Of a stretch of DNA of 64,000 nucleotides, positions 1 through 7,894 are shown one piece after another. Made by a program: the position numbers and the translations under genes. Where the stretch lies: the NCBI GenBank assembly GCA_963702705.1, contig CAVPDR010000007.1, positions 62,001-126,000 on the forward strand. Direction: 5' to 3'. Source of the stretch: VRUE01 sp963702705 (lineage in GTDB: Bacteria; Actinomycetota; Thermoleophilia; Solirubrobacterales; 70-9). The notes below the pieces were generated by a model that worked only from the letters and a program-made list of their open reading frames with translations, did not search any database and had not been told where the DNA came from. Numbering within the stretch: the stretch's first letter is position 1; every line of letters begins with the position of its first letter.

Positions 1-1607
1 GCTTTTCGTTCTGGGGCACCGACCGCGGCATCGGCTCGGCGGCAATCGACGACAAGCGGACGTTCTACGTGCGCTATCCCGATGGCCACTCGGAGCTGAT
101 CGGGCGCGGCGCCCTCGGCAACGACCCCGGAGCCGAAGGGAGGCTGATCACCGAGGGCGGCGGTCACATCGTCTTCGACACCAAGGATGCCTTCCGCGCA
201 TCGCCCCCCCAGCAGCTGGAGCCAAACGCCCCGCCCAACGGCACGGTCGCGATCTACGATCGCACCGCCGACGAAGTCACGCACGTGGTCTCGCTGCTGC
301 CCGGTGAGGTCACCCCGGCGGTGGGCCAGAACGCCGGATACACGGGCGCCTCGCCCGACGGCGAGGGCATCGCCTTCTCGGTCGGCGGCACCCTCTACCT
401 GCGGGTCGGCAACGAAGAGACTTACGAAATCGCCACGGGCGCCGAATTCGCCGGCGTCGCCGAAGGCGGCAAGCGCATCTTCTATGTCGAGGGGGGCAAC
501 CTGCTCGCCTTCGATGCCACGACCGAAGAAACGATCGAATTCAGCACCACGGGCGACGTCATCCCGGTGAACGTTGCGAAGGAAGGAACCCGCGCCTACT
601 TCGTCTCGCCGAGCGTCCTCGGCGGCGCCAACCCCGAGGGCGCTACGGCGCAGGCCGGCAAAGAGAACCTCTACCTCTCCGAGGAAGGGGCGGTCGAGTT
701 CGTCGCCACGGTGACTGACGCCGATGTGGGAAGCCCGGAAGGCGAAGGAATAAGCCACGGCCTGGGGGGCTGGACGACCGCCCTCGAAAATATCTTTCCC
801 GCAAACGACACCTCGCGCAGCACCCGCGACGGGAAGGTGCTGGTGTTCGAGTCGAGCGCGTCGTTGACCGGCGAGGGGACCGGCGGGCACCACCAGATCT
901 ACCGCTACGACGCCACCGCAGGCGAGCTTCAGTGCCTCTCCTGCAGCCCGACCCAGACAACGCCGGGCGCGGATGCTGTTTTGCAGTCCACCTCCCTGGG
1001 GGTCGGCGACTCGGAGTCACGACTGGGCAACGTTGGGTTCTTGGAGAACGTCAGAGACGACGGTCGTCGGGTGTTCTTCCAGTCCCCCGAGCCGCTGGTG
1101 CTCGCGGACACCGATGGGCTGCTCGACGTCTATGAGTGGGAGGAAGACGGTGTCGGCAGCTGCCACACGCCAGGGGGGTGTGTCTACCTGATCTCCTCCC
1201 CCAACAGCGCCCGTGATGAGTACCTCTACGGGGTCAGCCGCGGCGGAGACGACGTTTTCTTCGGCACATCGGACTTGCTTCTGCCGGCCTCCGATCCCGA
1301 TGAAACACCCTCGATCTACGACGCCCGGGTAAACGGCGGCTTCCCGCCGCCCAACGCCAACGCCGGCGAGTGCCTGGGCGAAGCCTGCCAGCCCGGCGCG
1401 GTGGCTCCTGAGGACCCGACCCCGGCCAGCTCCACGTTCCAGGGCGCCGGCAACGTCAGGGCGGAAGGCAAAGAAGCCAAACCGCGCTGCGCCAGGGGCA
1501 AGAAGGCGGTTCGCCGGAGCGCCAAGGTGCGCTGCGTCGCCAAGAAGCACAAGCACAACAAGAGCAATCACAAGCGAGCCAACGCCAACGGGAGGGCAGG
1601 CCGATGA
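1..1607 (+). CDS. A1: secreted TolB/PD40-type beta-propeller protein, 5' end outside window
   Basis: The reading frame is open from base 3, so this is the C-terminal part of a longer gene. The first in-window GTG (69) lies inside conserved sequence and is not a real start. The protein matches the second half of A2 (4472-7894) along its whole length: repeated propeller blades (such as 'LYLRVGNEETYEI'), a CxxC motif (LQCLSC), a GSCHTPGGC pair and a GECLGEACQ pair. It ends in about 45 residues rich in Lys, Arg and His. Propellers of this kind usually bind ligands or proteins outside the cell, but no substrate can be inferred. The stop overlaps the B1 start (ATGA at 1604), which implies translational coupling. 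The signal peptide and any NHL or Fn3 domains would lie upstream of the window. Confidence 0.8.
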   Translation, partial: FSFWGTDRGIGSAAIDDKRTFYVRYPDGHSELIGRGALGNDPGAEGRLITEGGGHIVFDTKDAFRASPPQQLEPNAPPNGTVAIYDRTADEVTHVVSLLPGEVTPAVGQNAGYTGASPDGEGIAFSVGGTLYLRVGNEETYEIATGAEFAGVAEGGKRIFYVEGGNLLAFDATTEETIEFSTTGDVIPVNVAKEGTRAYFVSPSVLGGANPEGATAQAGKENLYLSEEGAVEFVATVTDADVGSPEGEGISHGLGGWTTALENIFPANDTSRSTRDGKVLVFESSASLTGEGTGGHHQIYRYDATAGELQCLSCSPTQTTPGADAVLQSTSLGVGDSESRLGNVGFLENVRDDGRRVFFQSPEPLVLADTDGLLDVYEWEEDGVGSCHTPGGCVYLISSPNSARDEYLYGVSRGGDDVFFGTSDLLLPASDPDETPSIYDARVNGGFPPPNANAGECLGEACQPGAVAPEDPTPASSTFQGAGNVRAEGKEAKPRCARGKKAVRRSAKVRCVAKKHKHNKSNHKRANANGRAGR

Positions 1608-4458
1608 GACGAGCGATTCTCACATTCGTGCTCCTGGCCCTCGCCCTGGTCATCCCGGCGAGCGCCCTGGCGGCCGAATACGACAAATACGAAATCGAGT
1701 CCGCCTCGGTCGACCTGTCGACCTCCCAGGCCGGCGCCCACCCAGACCTCACCGCCAAATTGGTGCTGAGCGAAAAAGAAGGCGTTGCCTACGCCAAGAC
1801 CCGTGACGTCGTCGTCCAGATGCCGCCGGGCATCTTCGGCAACGTCGAGGCCTTCCCCAAGTGCACGACGCTGCAGCTCGGAACTGGACCCGACAGCAGC
1901 GAATGCCCGCTCGACTCCCAGGTCGGCACGGTCGACCTGTCCCTCAGCGGCAGCCTGATCAACGGCACCTTTGAAAACGAGCCGATCTACAACATGCCGG
2001 TGCCGGGCGGCGACACGGCGGCGCGCTTCGGCTTCATCGCGGCCCTTTACCCGGTCTTCATCAACGTGCGCCTGGACCCCGAGACCCACGCCATCGTCGC
2101 CAGCGTCGAAGGTTCGCCGGCAGGAGTCGAACTGATCTCGGCCGTGAACACCTTCTGGGGAGTGCCGGCGGCCAAAGGGCACGACCTGGAACGGCTGACG
2201 CCGGCCGAGGTGGTCAGTCAGAAAGGCCCGCCCCCCGGCGGGCGCCACTCGACCCTGCCCGAAGTGCCCTTCATGACCAACCCGACCAGCTGCAAGGAAG
2301 GCCGCGAGGTCAAGTTCAGCGCGACCAGCTACCAGCTGCCCGGGGTGGTGCGCTCAACCACCGCGCCCTTCCCCCAGATCACCGGCTGCGGGCTGCTCGA
2401 ATTCATCCCCAGCGTCGAGATGTCGCCGACGACCTCGCAGGGAACCACCGGCTCGGGCCTCAACTACGAACTCGACCTTCCCACCAAGGGACTCGAATTC
2501 GGCCACCTGAACTACGGCTCGGAGACAAAGCGCGCCGAAGTGAAGCTACCGGTGGGGATGACGGTCAACCCCTCCCAGGCCGAGGGCCTGGGGATCTGCA
2601 CCGAAGCCGACCTCGCCAGAGAGACCTACGACTCCGCCCCCGACGTGGGCTGTCCGGAGAGCTCGAAGATCGGCTCGGTGATCGCCAGGAGCCCGGTGAT
2701 CGATCGCGAAGCCAGGGGATCGCTCTACCTGGCAAAGCCCTACGAGAACCCCTTCGGCTCCCTACTAGCCCTCTACATGGTGGTCAAGATTCCCGACCGC
2801 GGCGTGCTGGTGAAGATGCCCGGCAGGGTCAGCCTCGACCCCTCGACCGGCCAGATCACCACCGTCTTCGACGACATCCCCGAGCTGCCGGTCGCCTCCT
2901 TCGAACTGCACTTCCGCGAAGGGGCGAGGGCGCCGCTGGTGACCCCCACCGCCTGCGGCACCCACACCGGGGTCTCCAACTTCAACCCCTGGGCAGCTCC
3001 CGATCAAGTCGTGTCCAAGGCGAACTCCTTCCAGATCGACTCCGGCCCTGATCACGGCCCCTGCCCGACCGGCGGCCTGCCGCCCTTCAAGCCGGGGCTC
3101 GTCGCCGGAAGCATCAACAACGCCGCGGGGAGCTTCTCGCCCTTCAACGTGAGGCTGACCCGCAACGACAACGAACAGGAGATCACCCACTTCTCGATCA
3201 AGCTACCCCCCGGCGAGGTCGGCAAGCTGGCGGGCGTCCCCTTCTGCCCTGAGGCGGCGATCGCAGCTGCCAAGGCCAGGACCGGCGTTCACGGCGGCGA
3301 AGAAGAGCTCGCCAACCCGAGCTGCCCGGCGGCCTCGGAAATCGGCCACTCCCTCGGTGGAGCCGGAGTGGGCCAGGTACTGGTCTACGTCCCCGGCAAG
3401 ATCTACCTCGCCGGCCCCTACCACGGCTCGGCTCTCTCGATCGTCGCGATCACCGCCGCCAAGGCCGGCCCCTTCGACCTCGGCACCGTGGTCATCCGCG
3501 AGGCGCTTCAGATCAACCCCGAAACCGCCGAAGTCTTCGTCGATGCGACGGGATCGGACCCGATCCCGCACATCATCCAGGGCGTCCCGGTCCGCCTCAA
3601 GGACATCCGCGCCTACGTCGACCGCCCGAACTTCGCCCTCAACCCGACCGACTGCACGCGGACCTCGACCGCCTCGACGCTCTTGGGAGCGGGGCTTGAC
3701 TTCGTCTCCGAAGCAGACGATCGCCCGATCACCGTCTCGACCCCCTTCCAGGTCGCGGACTGCGCAGCGCTGCCCTTCAAGCCGAAGCTGGCGCTGAAGC
3801 TGAAAGGCGGAACCAGGCGCGGCGCCCACCCGGCCTTCACGGCGATCCTCAAAGGACAGGGATTGGGTGCGGCCGGCATCGCCCGCACCCAGGTCACCCT
3901 GCCCCGAAGCGAGTTCATCGAGAACGCCCACTTCAACACGATCTGCACCAGGGTGCAGTTCAAAGCGGGCAAGGTGCCGGGAGAAACTTGCCCCGCCGGA
4001 TCGGTCTACGGCAAGGCATCGGCGGTCACGCCGTTGCTGGACGAACCGCTTTCGGGACCCGTCTTCCTCAGGTCCTCAGAACACCAGCTACCCGACCTCG
4101 TGATCGCCCTTCACTCGGGCAAGATCGACGTCACCTTGGTCGGGCGAGTCGACTCGGTCAAAGGTCAGCTGCGCACCACCTTCGAGTCGGTCCCAGACGC
4201 CCCGGTCACCTCCTTCCGCCTCGACATGCAGGGCGGCAAGAAGGGCCTCTTCGTCAACTCGACCGACCTCTGCGCCCGCAAGAACAAGGCGCTTGCCGAG
4301 TTCGACGGGCAAAACGGCAAGCAGCTCGACTTCAGGCCGGTGGTGCAGGCCACGTGCGGCAAGGCACACAAGGGGCAGGGGAGGTAGGGGAGTGAAGAGG
4401 CTCGTTCTTGTATTCGGTTGTGCAGTGGCGCTGTTGGGGAGTGCGGCTCCGGCTTGGG
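1512..4458 (+). repeat. Near-identical 2.95-kb direct repeat, copy 1 (copy 2 at 7799-10745)
   Basis: The segment covers the A1 tail, all of B1 and 67 bases of a following signal-peptide sequence. It recurs 6287 bases downstream. By eye I found only two differences, both silent, near 3986 and 3990. Similarity continues upstream through the A1/A2 propeller but with many substitutions and indels, and it stops abruptly after 'ggcttggg' at 4458. This indicates recent duplication or gene conversion. An assembly artefact is less likely because the flanks differ. Confidence 0.9.
1604..4387 (+). CDS. B1: secreted protein of four tandem four-cysteine modules
   Basis: This is a 927-residue protein with a signal peptide (residues 1 to about 23, ending ALA-AEYDKY). 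I recognise no named family. It contains four tandem modules of about 220 residues. Each has a hydrophobic strand plus 'LPxG', a Cys, a 'CPxxSxxG' about 15-25 residues later, a 'G-(I/V)-Y-L-A-x-P'-like strand in modules 2-4, an 'NPTxC'-like motif, and a last Cys before 'LPFxP'. First Cys of each module: about 86, 331, 547 and 779. NPTxC-type Cys: about 229, 450, 683 and 889. Module 1 also carries 'FWGVP...HD'. The spacing suggests disulfide-bonded beta domains outside the cell. The start is fixed by the ATGA overlap with A1. It is almost identical to B2 (7891-10674). Confidence 0.85.
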   Translation: MRRAILTFVLLALALVIPASALAAEYDKYEIESASVDLSTSQAGAHPDLTAKLVLSEKEGVAYAKTRDVVVQMPPGIFGNVEAFPKCTTLQLGTGPDSSECPLDSQVGTVDLSLSGSLINGTFENEPIYNMPVPGGDTAARFGFIAALYPVFINVRLDPETHAIVASVEGSPAGVELISAVNTFWGVPAAKGHDLERLTPAEVVSQKGPPPGGRHSTLPEVPFMTNPTSCKEGREVKFSATSYQLPGVVRSTTAPFPQITGCGLLEFIPSVEMSPTTSQGTTGSGLNYELDLPTKGLEFGHLNYGSETKRAEVKLPVGMTVNPSQAEGLGICTEADLARETYDSAPDVGCPESSKIGSVIARSPVIDREARGSLYLAKPYENPFGSLLALYMVVKIPDRGVLVKMPGRVSLDPSTGQITTVFDDIPELPVASFELHFREGARAPLVTPTACGTHTGVSNFNPWAAPDQVVSKANSFQIDSGPDHGPCPTGGLPPFKPGLVAGSINNAAGSFSPFNVRLTRNDNEQEITHFSIKLPPGEVGKLAGVPFCPEAAIAAAKARTGVHGGEEELANPSCPAASEIGHSLGGAGVGQVLVYVPGKIYLAGPYHGSALSIVAITAAKAGPFDLGTVVIREALQINPETAEVFVDATGSDPIPHIIQGVPVRLKDIRAYVDRPNFALNPTDCTRTSTASTLLGAGLDFVSEADDRPITVSTPFQVADCAALPFKPKLALKLKGGTRRGAHPAFTAILKGQGLGAAGIARTQVTLPRSEFIENAHFNTICTRVQFKAGKVPGETCPAGSVYGKASAVTPLLDEPLSGPVFLRSSEHQLPDLVIALHSGKIDVTLVGRVDSVKGQLRTTFESVPDAPVTSFRLDMQGGKKGLFVNSTDLCARKNKALAEFDGQNGKQLDFRPVVQATCGKAHKGQGR

Positions 4459-4475
4459 GAGTGAGGGTCAGATGA
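4392..4475 (+). pseudogene. Orphan signal-peptide mini-ORF (27 codons) in front of A2
   Basis: GTG at 4392 opens a 27-residue frame starting VKRLVLVFGCAVALLG and reaching APAWG, then four more residues and TGA at 4473-4475. The first 67 bases are identical to the start of A3 at 10679, where the same sequence is a working signal peptide. Here it is cut from its protein by the duplication junction. Its stop overlaps the A2 ATG (ATGA at 4472), so it may still act as a coupled leader ORF for A2. It is a recombination remnant rather than a functional secreted gene. Confidence 0.7.
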
Positions 4476-7400
4476 CGAAGAGGGCGATCACCACATTCAC
4501 CATGGTGCTTTGCATCGTCGGCCTTGCGGCGGCTCCTGCGCGGGCGGCCGAAGAAACCCAAACGCACCTCTTCAACGCGGCGCTGACGCTGACCGGGGAC
4601 TGCAGCACGACCCTGTGGGACTCCGTGCCGGACCCTGGCCTCTGCCCGATGCCGCCGGGTGTTAAAGGCGTCGATCACCCTAACGCGCCGTTTCAGAGCC
4701 CGGCCGCCATCGCCGTCGATGCATACGGCAACCGATACGTGGGGAGCAAGGGAAGTCCGTCGCGAGTAGACGTTTTTAGCCCCACGGGGGAGTTCATCAC
4801 CGAGGTCTCCGTCCCGGGGGTGAACAAGATCGCCGTCGACTCGGAAGGCAACCTGTACGCGACCATAGTCCGTAACTTCCCTTCCCCCGGCGAGTACGCC
4901 GTGAAGCGCTACCCGCCGACGGTCTACGAACCGCAGGCCGGGAACATCCTCTACGAAGAGGCACCGGTGACGTTGACAGGCGAAGGCCCAAACAAAAGCG
5001 TTATAAACATCGACGGAGCCGAATCCGCCCCTGCCGTCAACCCGCTCAACGACCATCTCTTCATTCCCGGAGGGCCAGTCGTTCCTACCTCCGGCGGCGG
5101 CTTCGTCAAGGAGTACAGCTCCGCGGCGGAAGGCAACACGCTCCTCGATACCTTCGGGACGGCGGACCTGACGACCTCGCGCGGGGTCGCGATAGACGCG
5201 GCCGCAGGCCGTGTCTACGCCACCACCTATATCCCCGTGGGCGGCAAAAACATACCCGCGGTAAAGGTCTTCGAACTCAACGCGCCGCACGCGCTGCTGG
5301 GGACGATCGACGGTGCGGAAACCCCGCCGGGTCGTTTCACCGCCGATTCCGTCGAAGGGATAGGCGTTGCCGCCGAAGAAGCGACCGGGCACCTCTTCGT
5401 GTCCGACCTCGGCGTGGCGACGCCGCGGGTCTTTGAGTTCGGCGCAGACTTTGGCTACCTCGGCCAGGTGAAAGGCCCGGCGGCGTTCAAATTTATCGAC
5501 GCAGCCCAGATCGCGGTCGACAACGGCCCCGACAGCCCGACCAAGGGCTACCTCTTCGTCCCCTCCTCGGAAAACCCACCGGCGCGCTCGATGGCCTTCG
5601 AACCGATCCCGATCCCAACGCCGCCGGCGGTGGATTCGCTCTCGCTCACCGGCATCGCCGAAGAAGAGGCGGTGCTCCACGCCGACGTGAACCCCAGCGG
5701 GGAAGCGAGCAGCTATCGCTTCGAGCTGACGAGCCAGCAGGCCTTTGACGAAGAAGGCGGCTTTGCCGGCGCCACGGTCCTCGCCGAAGGCGACCTCGCC
5801 GCCGGAAGCGAAGCGGTCGCGGTGAGCACCGCCGCCCTCGGCCTCGAGCCCGGCACGGCCTATCGCTTCCGCGTAGTCGCCAAAAACGAATCGGGCGAGG
5901 ATGAGGCAGAAGCGCCCTTCTCCACCTACGCGCCAGGCGACCCCTCGAGCGACTGCGCCAACGAAGCGCTGCGCACCGGGGCATCGGCCGCGCTGCCCGA
6001 CTGCCGGGCCTATGAGCTCGTCACTCCCGCCGACACCGGCGGCCGCCCCCCGTTCGGCCACGGCCTCTGGAACGGCCTTTACTTTCCGACCCTGGAGGCA
6101 TCGCCGCAGGGCGACAGGGTCTCCTTTGTCATCGAAGGCGGCATCGTCCCCGGCCTCGGCGGGACCGGCGGCAAGAACGGCGATCCCTACCTCGCCACCC
6201 GAGGGGCCACAGGCTGGAGCGGCGCCAGCGCTGGTCCAGACGGAGTCGAAAGCCCAGAACCCATCCTGGGCAGCGTCTCTGCGGACCAGGGCTTTTCGTT
6301 CTGGGGCACGGACGGAGGCGTGGGTACGGCGGCGATCGACGGGGACATCACCTTCTACGTTCGCTACCCTGACGGGCACTCCGAGCTGATCGGGCGCGGC
6401 AGCCTCGGCAGCGATCCCGGGGCCGAAGGGAAGCTGATCACCGAAGGCGGCGGTCACATCGTCTTCGACACCAAGGATGCCTTCCGCGCATCGCCCCCCC
6501 AGCAGCTGGAGCCAAACGCGCCACCCAACGGCACGTTCGCGGTCTACGACCGCACCGCCGACGAAGTCACGCACGTGGTCTCGCTGCTGCCCGGCGAGGT
6601 GACGCCCGGGCCAGGCCAGAACGCCGAATACACGGGCGCCTCGGCCGACGGCAAGGGAATCGCCTTCTCGATCGGCACCACCCTCTACCTGCGGGTCGGC
6701 AACGAAGAGACCTACGAAATCGGCCCGGGCGTCGAATTCGCCGGCGTCGCCGAAGGCGGCCAGCGAATCTTCTACGTCGAGGGGGGCGACCTGCTCGCCT
6801 TCGATGCCACGACCGAAGAAACGATCGAATTCAGCACCACGGGCGACGTCATCCCGGTCAACGTCGCGAAGGAAGGAACCCGCGCCTACTTCGTCTCGCC
6901 GAGCGTCCTCGGCGGCGTCAACCCCGAGGGCGCTACGGCGCAGGCCGGCAAAGAGAACCTCTACCTCTCCGAGGAAGGGGCGGTCGAGTTCGTCGCCACG
7001 GTGACTGAAGCCGATGTGGGAAGCGCGGGACCGGGGGGACGCATTGGCCTGGGCGGCTGGACGAACGCCCTCGAAAAGGCCTCCCCCGGAGACGACTCGT
7101 CGCGCAGCACCCCCGACGGGAAGGCGCTGGTGTTCGAGTCGAGCGCGCCGCTGACCGGCGAGGAGGCTGGCGGGCACCACCAAGTCTACCGCTACGACGC
7201 CACCGCAGGCGAGCTTCAGTGCCTCTCCTGCAGCCCGACCCAGGCAGCGCCGAGCGCGGACGCTGCTTTGCAGTCGGCCTCGACGCAGGTCGGCAACTCG
7301 GAGTCACGGCTGGCCACGGCCGGGCTCTTGGAGAACGTCAGAGACGACGGTCGCCGAGCGTTCTTCCAGTCCCCCGAGCCGCTGGTGCTCGCAGACACCG

Positions 7401-7894
7401 ATGGGCTGCTCGACGTCTATGAGTGGGAGGAAGACGGTGTCGGCAGCTGCCACACGCCAGGGGGGTGTGTCTACCTGATCTCCTCCCCCAACAGCGCCCG
7501 CAACGAGTACCTCTACGCGCTCAGCCGCGGCAGCGACGACGTCTTCTTCACCAGCCGCGACCTGCTGGCCCCGGCCCTTGACCCCGACGAAAGCCCCTCG
7601 ATCTACGACGCCCGGGTAAACGGCGGCTTCCCGCCGCCCAACGCCAACGCCGGCGAGTGCCTGGGCGAAGCCTGCCAGCCCGGCGCGGTGGCTCCCGATG
7701 ACCCGACCCCGGCCAGCTCCACGTTCCAGGGCGCCGGCAACGTCAGGGCGGAAGGCAAAGAAGCCAAGCCGCGCTGCGCCAGGGGCAAGAAGGCGGTGCG
7801 CCGGAGCGCCAAGGTGCGCTGCGTCGCCAAGAAGCACAAGCACAACAAGAGCAATCACAAGCGAGCCAACGCCAACGGGAGGGCAGGCCGATGA
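4472..7894 (+). CDS. A2: secreted double-propeller protein (NHL-like + Fn3 + TolB/PD40)
   Basis: This is a 1140-residue protein. ATG 4472 is chosen because it gives a clean signal peptide (MTKRAITTF to APARA, about 25 residues); upstream in-frame codons at 4418 do not. Order of parts: NHL-like propeller about 40-385 with repeats such as 'IAVDSEGNLYA'; Fn3-like domain about 385-485; a linker with 'RTGASAALPDCRAYELVTP'; TolB/PD40-like propeller about 600-1030 with CxxC near 915 and GSCHTPGGC near 990; GECLGEACQ near 1060; a basic tail about 1090-1140. It is probably secreted and cell-wall or matrix associated. The basic tail could bind anionic polymers, but that is inference. Its stop overlaps the B2 start. 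No catalytic motif is seen. Confidence 0.85.
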   Translation: MTKRAITTFTMVLCIVGLAAAPARAAEETQTHLFNAALTLTGDCSTTLWDSVPDPGLCPMPPGVKGVDHPNAPFQSPAAIAVDAYGNRYVGSKGSPSRVDVFSPTGEFITEVSVPGVNKIAVDSEGNLYATIVRNFPSPGEYAVKRYPPTVYEPQAGNILYEEAPVTLTGEGPNKSVINIDGAESAPAVNPLNDHLFIPGGPVVPTSGGGFVKEYSSAAEGNTLLDTFGTADLTTSRGVAIDAAAGRVYATTYIPVGGKNIPAVKVFELNAPHALLGTIDGAETPPGRFTADSVEGIGVAAEEATGHLFVSDLGVATPRVFEFGADFGYLGQVKGPAAFKFIDAAQIAVDNGPDSPTKGYLFVPSSENPPARSMAFEPIPIPTPPAVDSLSLTGIAEEEAVLHADVNPSGEASSYRFELTSQQAFDEEGGFAGATVLAEGDLAAGSEAVAVSTAALGLEPGTAYRFRVVAKNESGEDEAEAPFSTYAPGDPSSDCANEALRTGASAALPDCRAYELVTPADTGGRPPFGHGLWNGLYFPTLEASPQGDRVSFVIEGGIVPGLGGTGGKNGDPYLATRGATGWSGASAGPDGVESPEPILGSVSADQGFSFWGTDGGVGTAAIDGDITFYVRYPDGHSELIGRGSLGSDPGAEGKLITEGGGHIVFDTKDAFRASPPQQLEPNAPPNGTFAVYDRTADEVTHVVSLLPGEVTPGPGQNAEYTGASADGKGIAFSIGTTLYLRVGNEETYEIGPGVEFAGVAEGGQRIFYVEGGDLLAFDATTEETIEFSTTGDVIPVNVAKEGTRAYFVSPSVLGGVNPEGATAQAGKENLYLSEEGAVEFVATVTEADVGSAGPGGRIGLGGWTNALEKASPGDDSSRSTPDGKALVFESSAPLTGEEAGGHHQVYRYDATAGELQCLSCSPTQAAPSADAALQSASTQVGNSESRLATAGLLENVRDDGRRAFFQSPEPLVLADTDGLLDVYEWEEDGVGSCHTPGGCVYLISSPNSARNEYLYALSRGSDDVFFTSRDLLAPALDPDESPSIYDARVNGGFPPPNANAGECLGEACQPGAVAPDDPTPASSTFQGAGNVRAEGKEAKPRCARGKKAVRRSAKVRCVAKKHKHNKSNHKRANANGRAGR

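Noticed and set aside
4088..7183. Very long minus-strand open frame (about 1030 codons) antisense to A2
   Set aside because: It runs opposite to clear A2 coding sequence, is rich in Arg/Gly/Val as expected from a GC-rich shadow, has no family motifs, and a similar antisense frame is open under other A genes.
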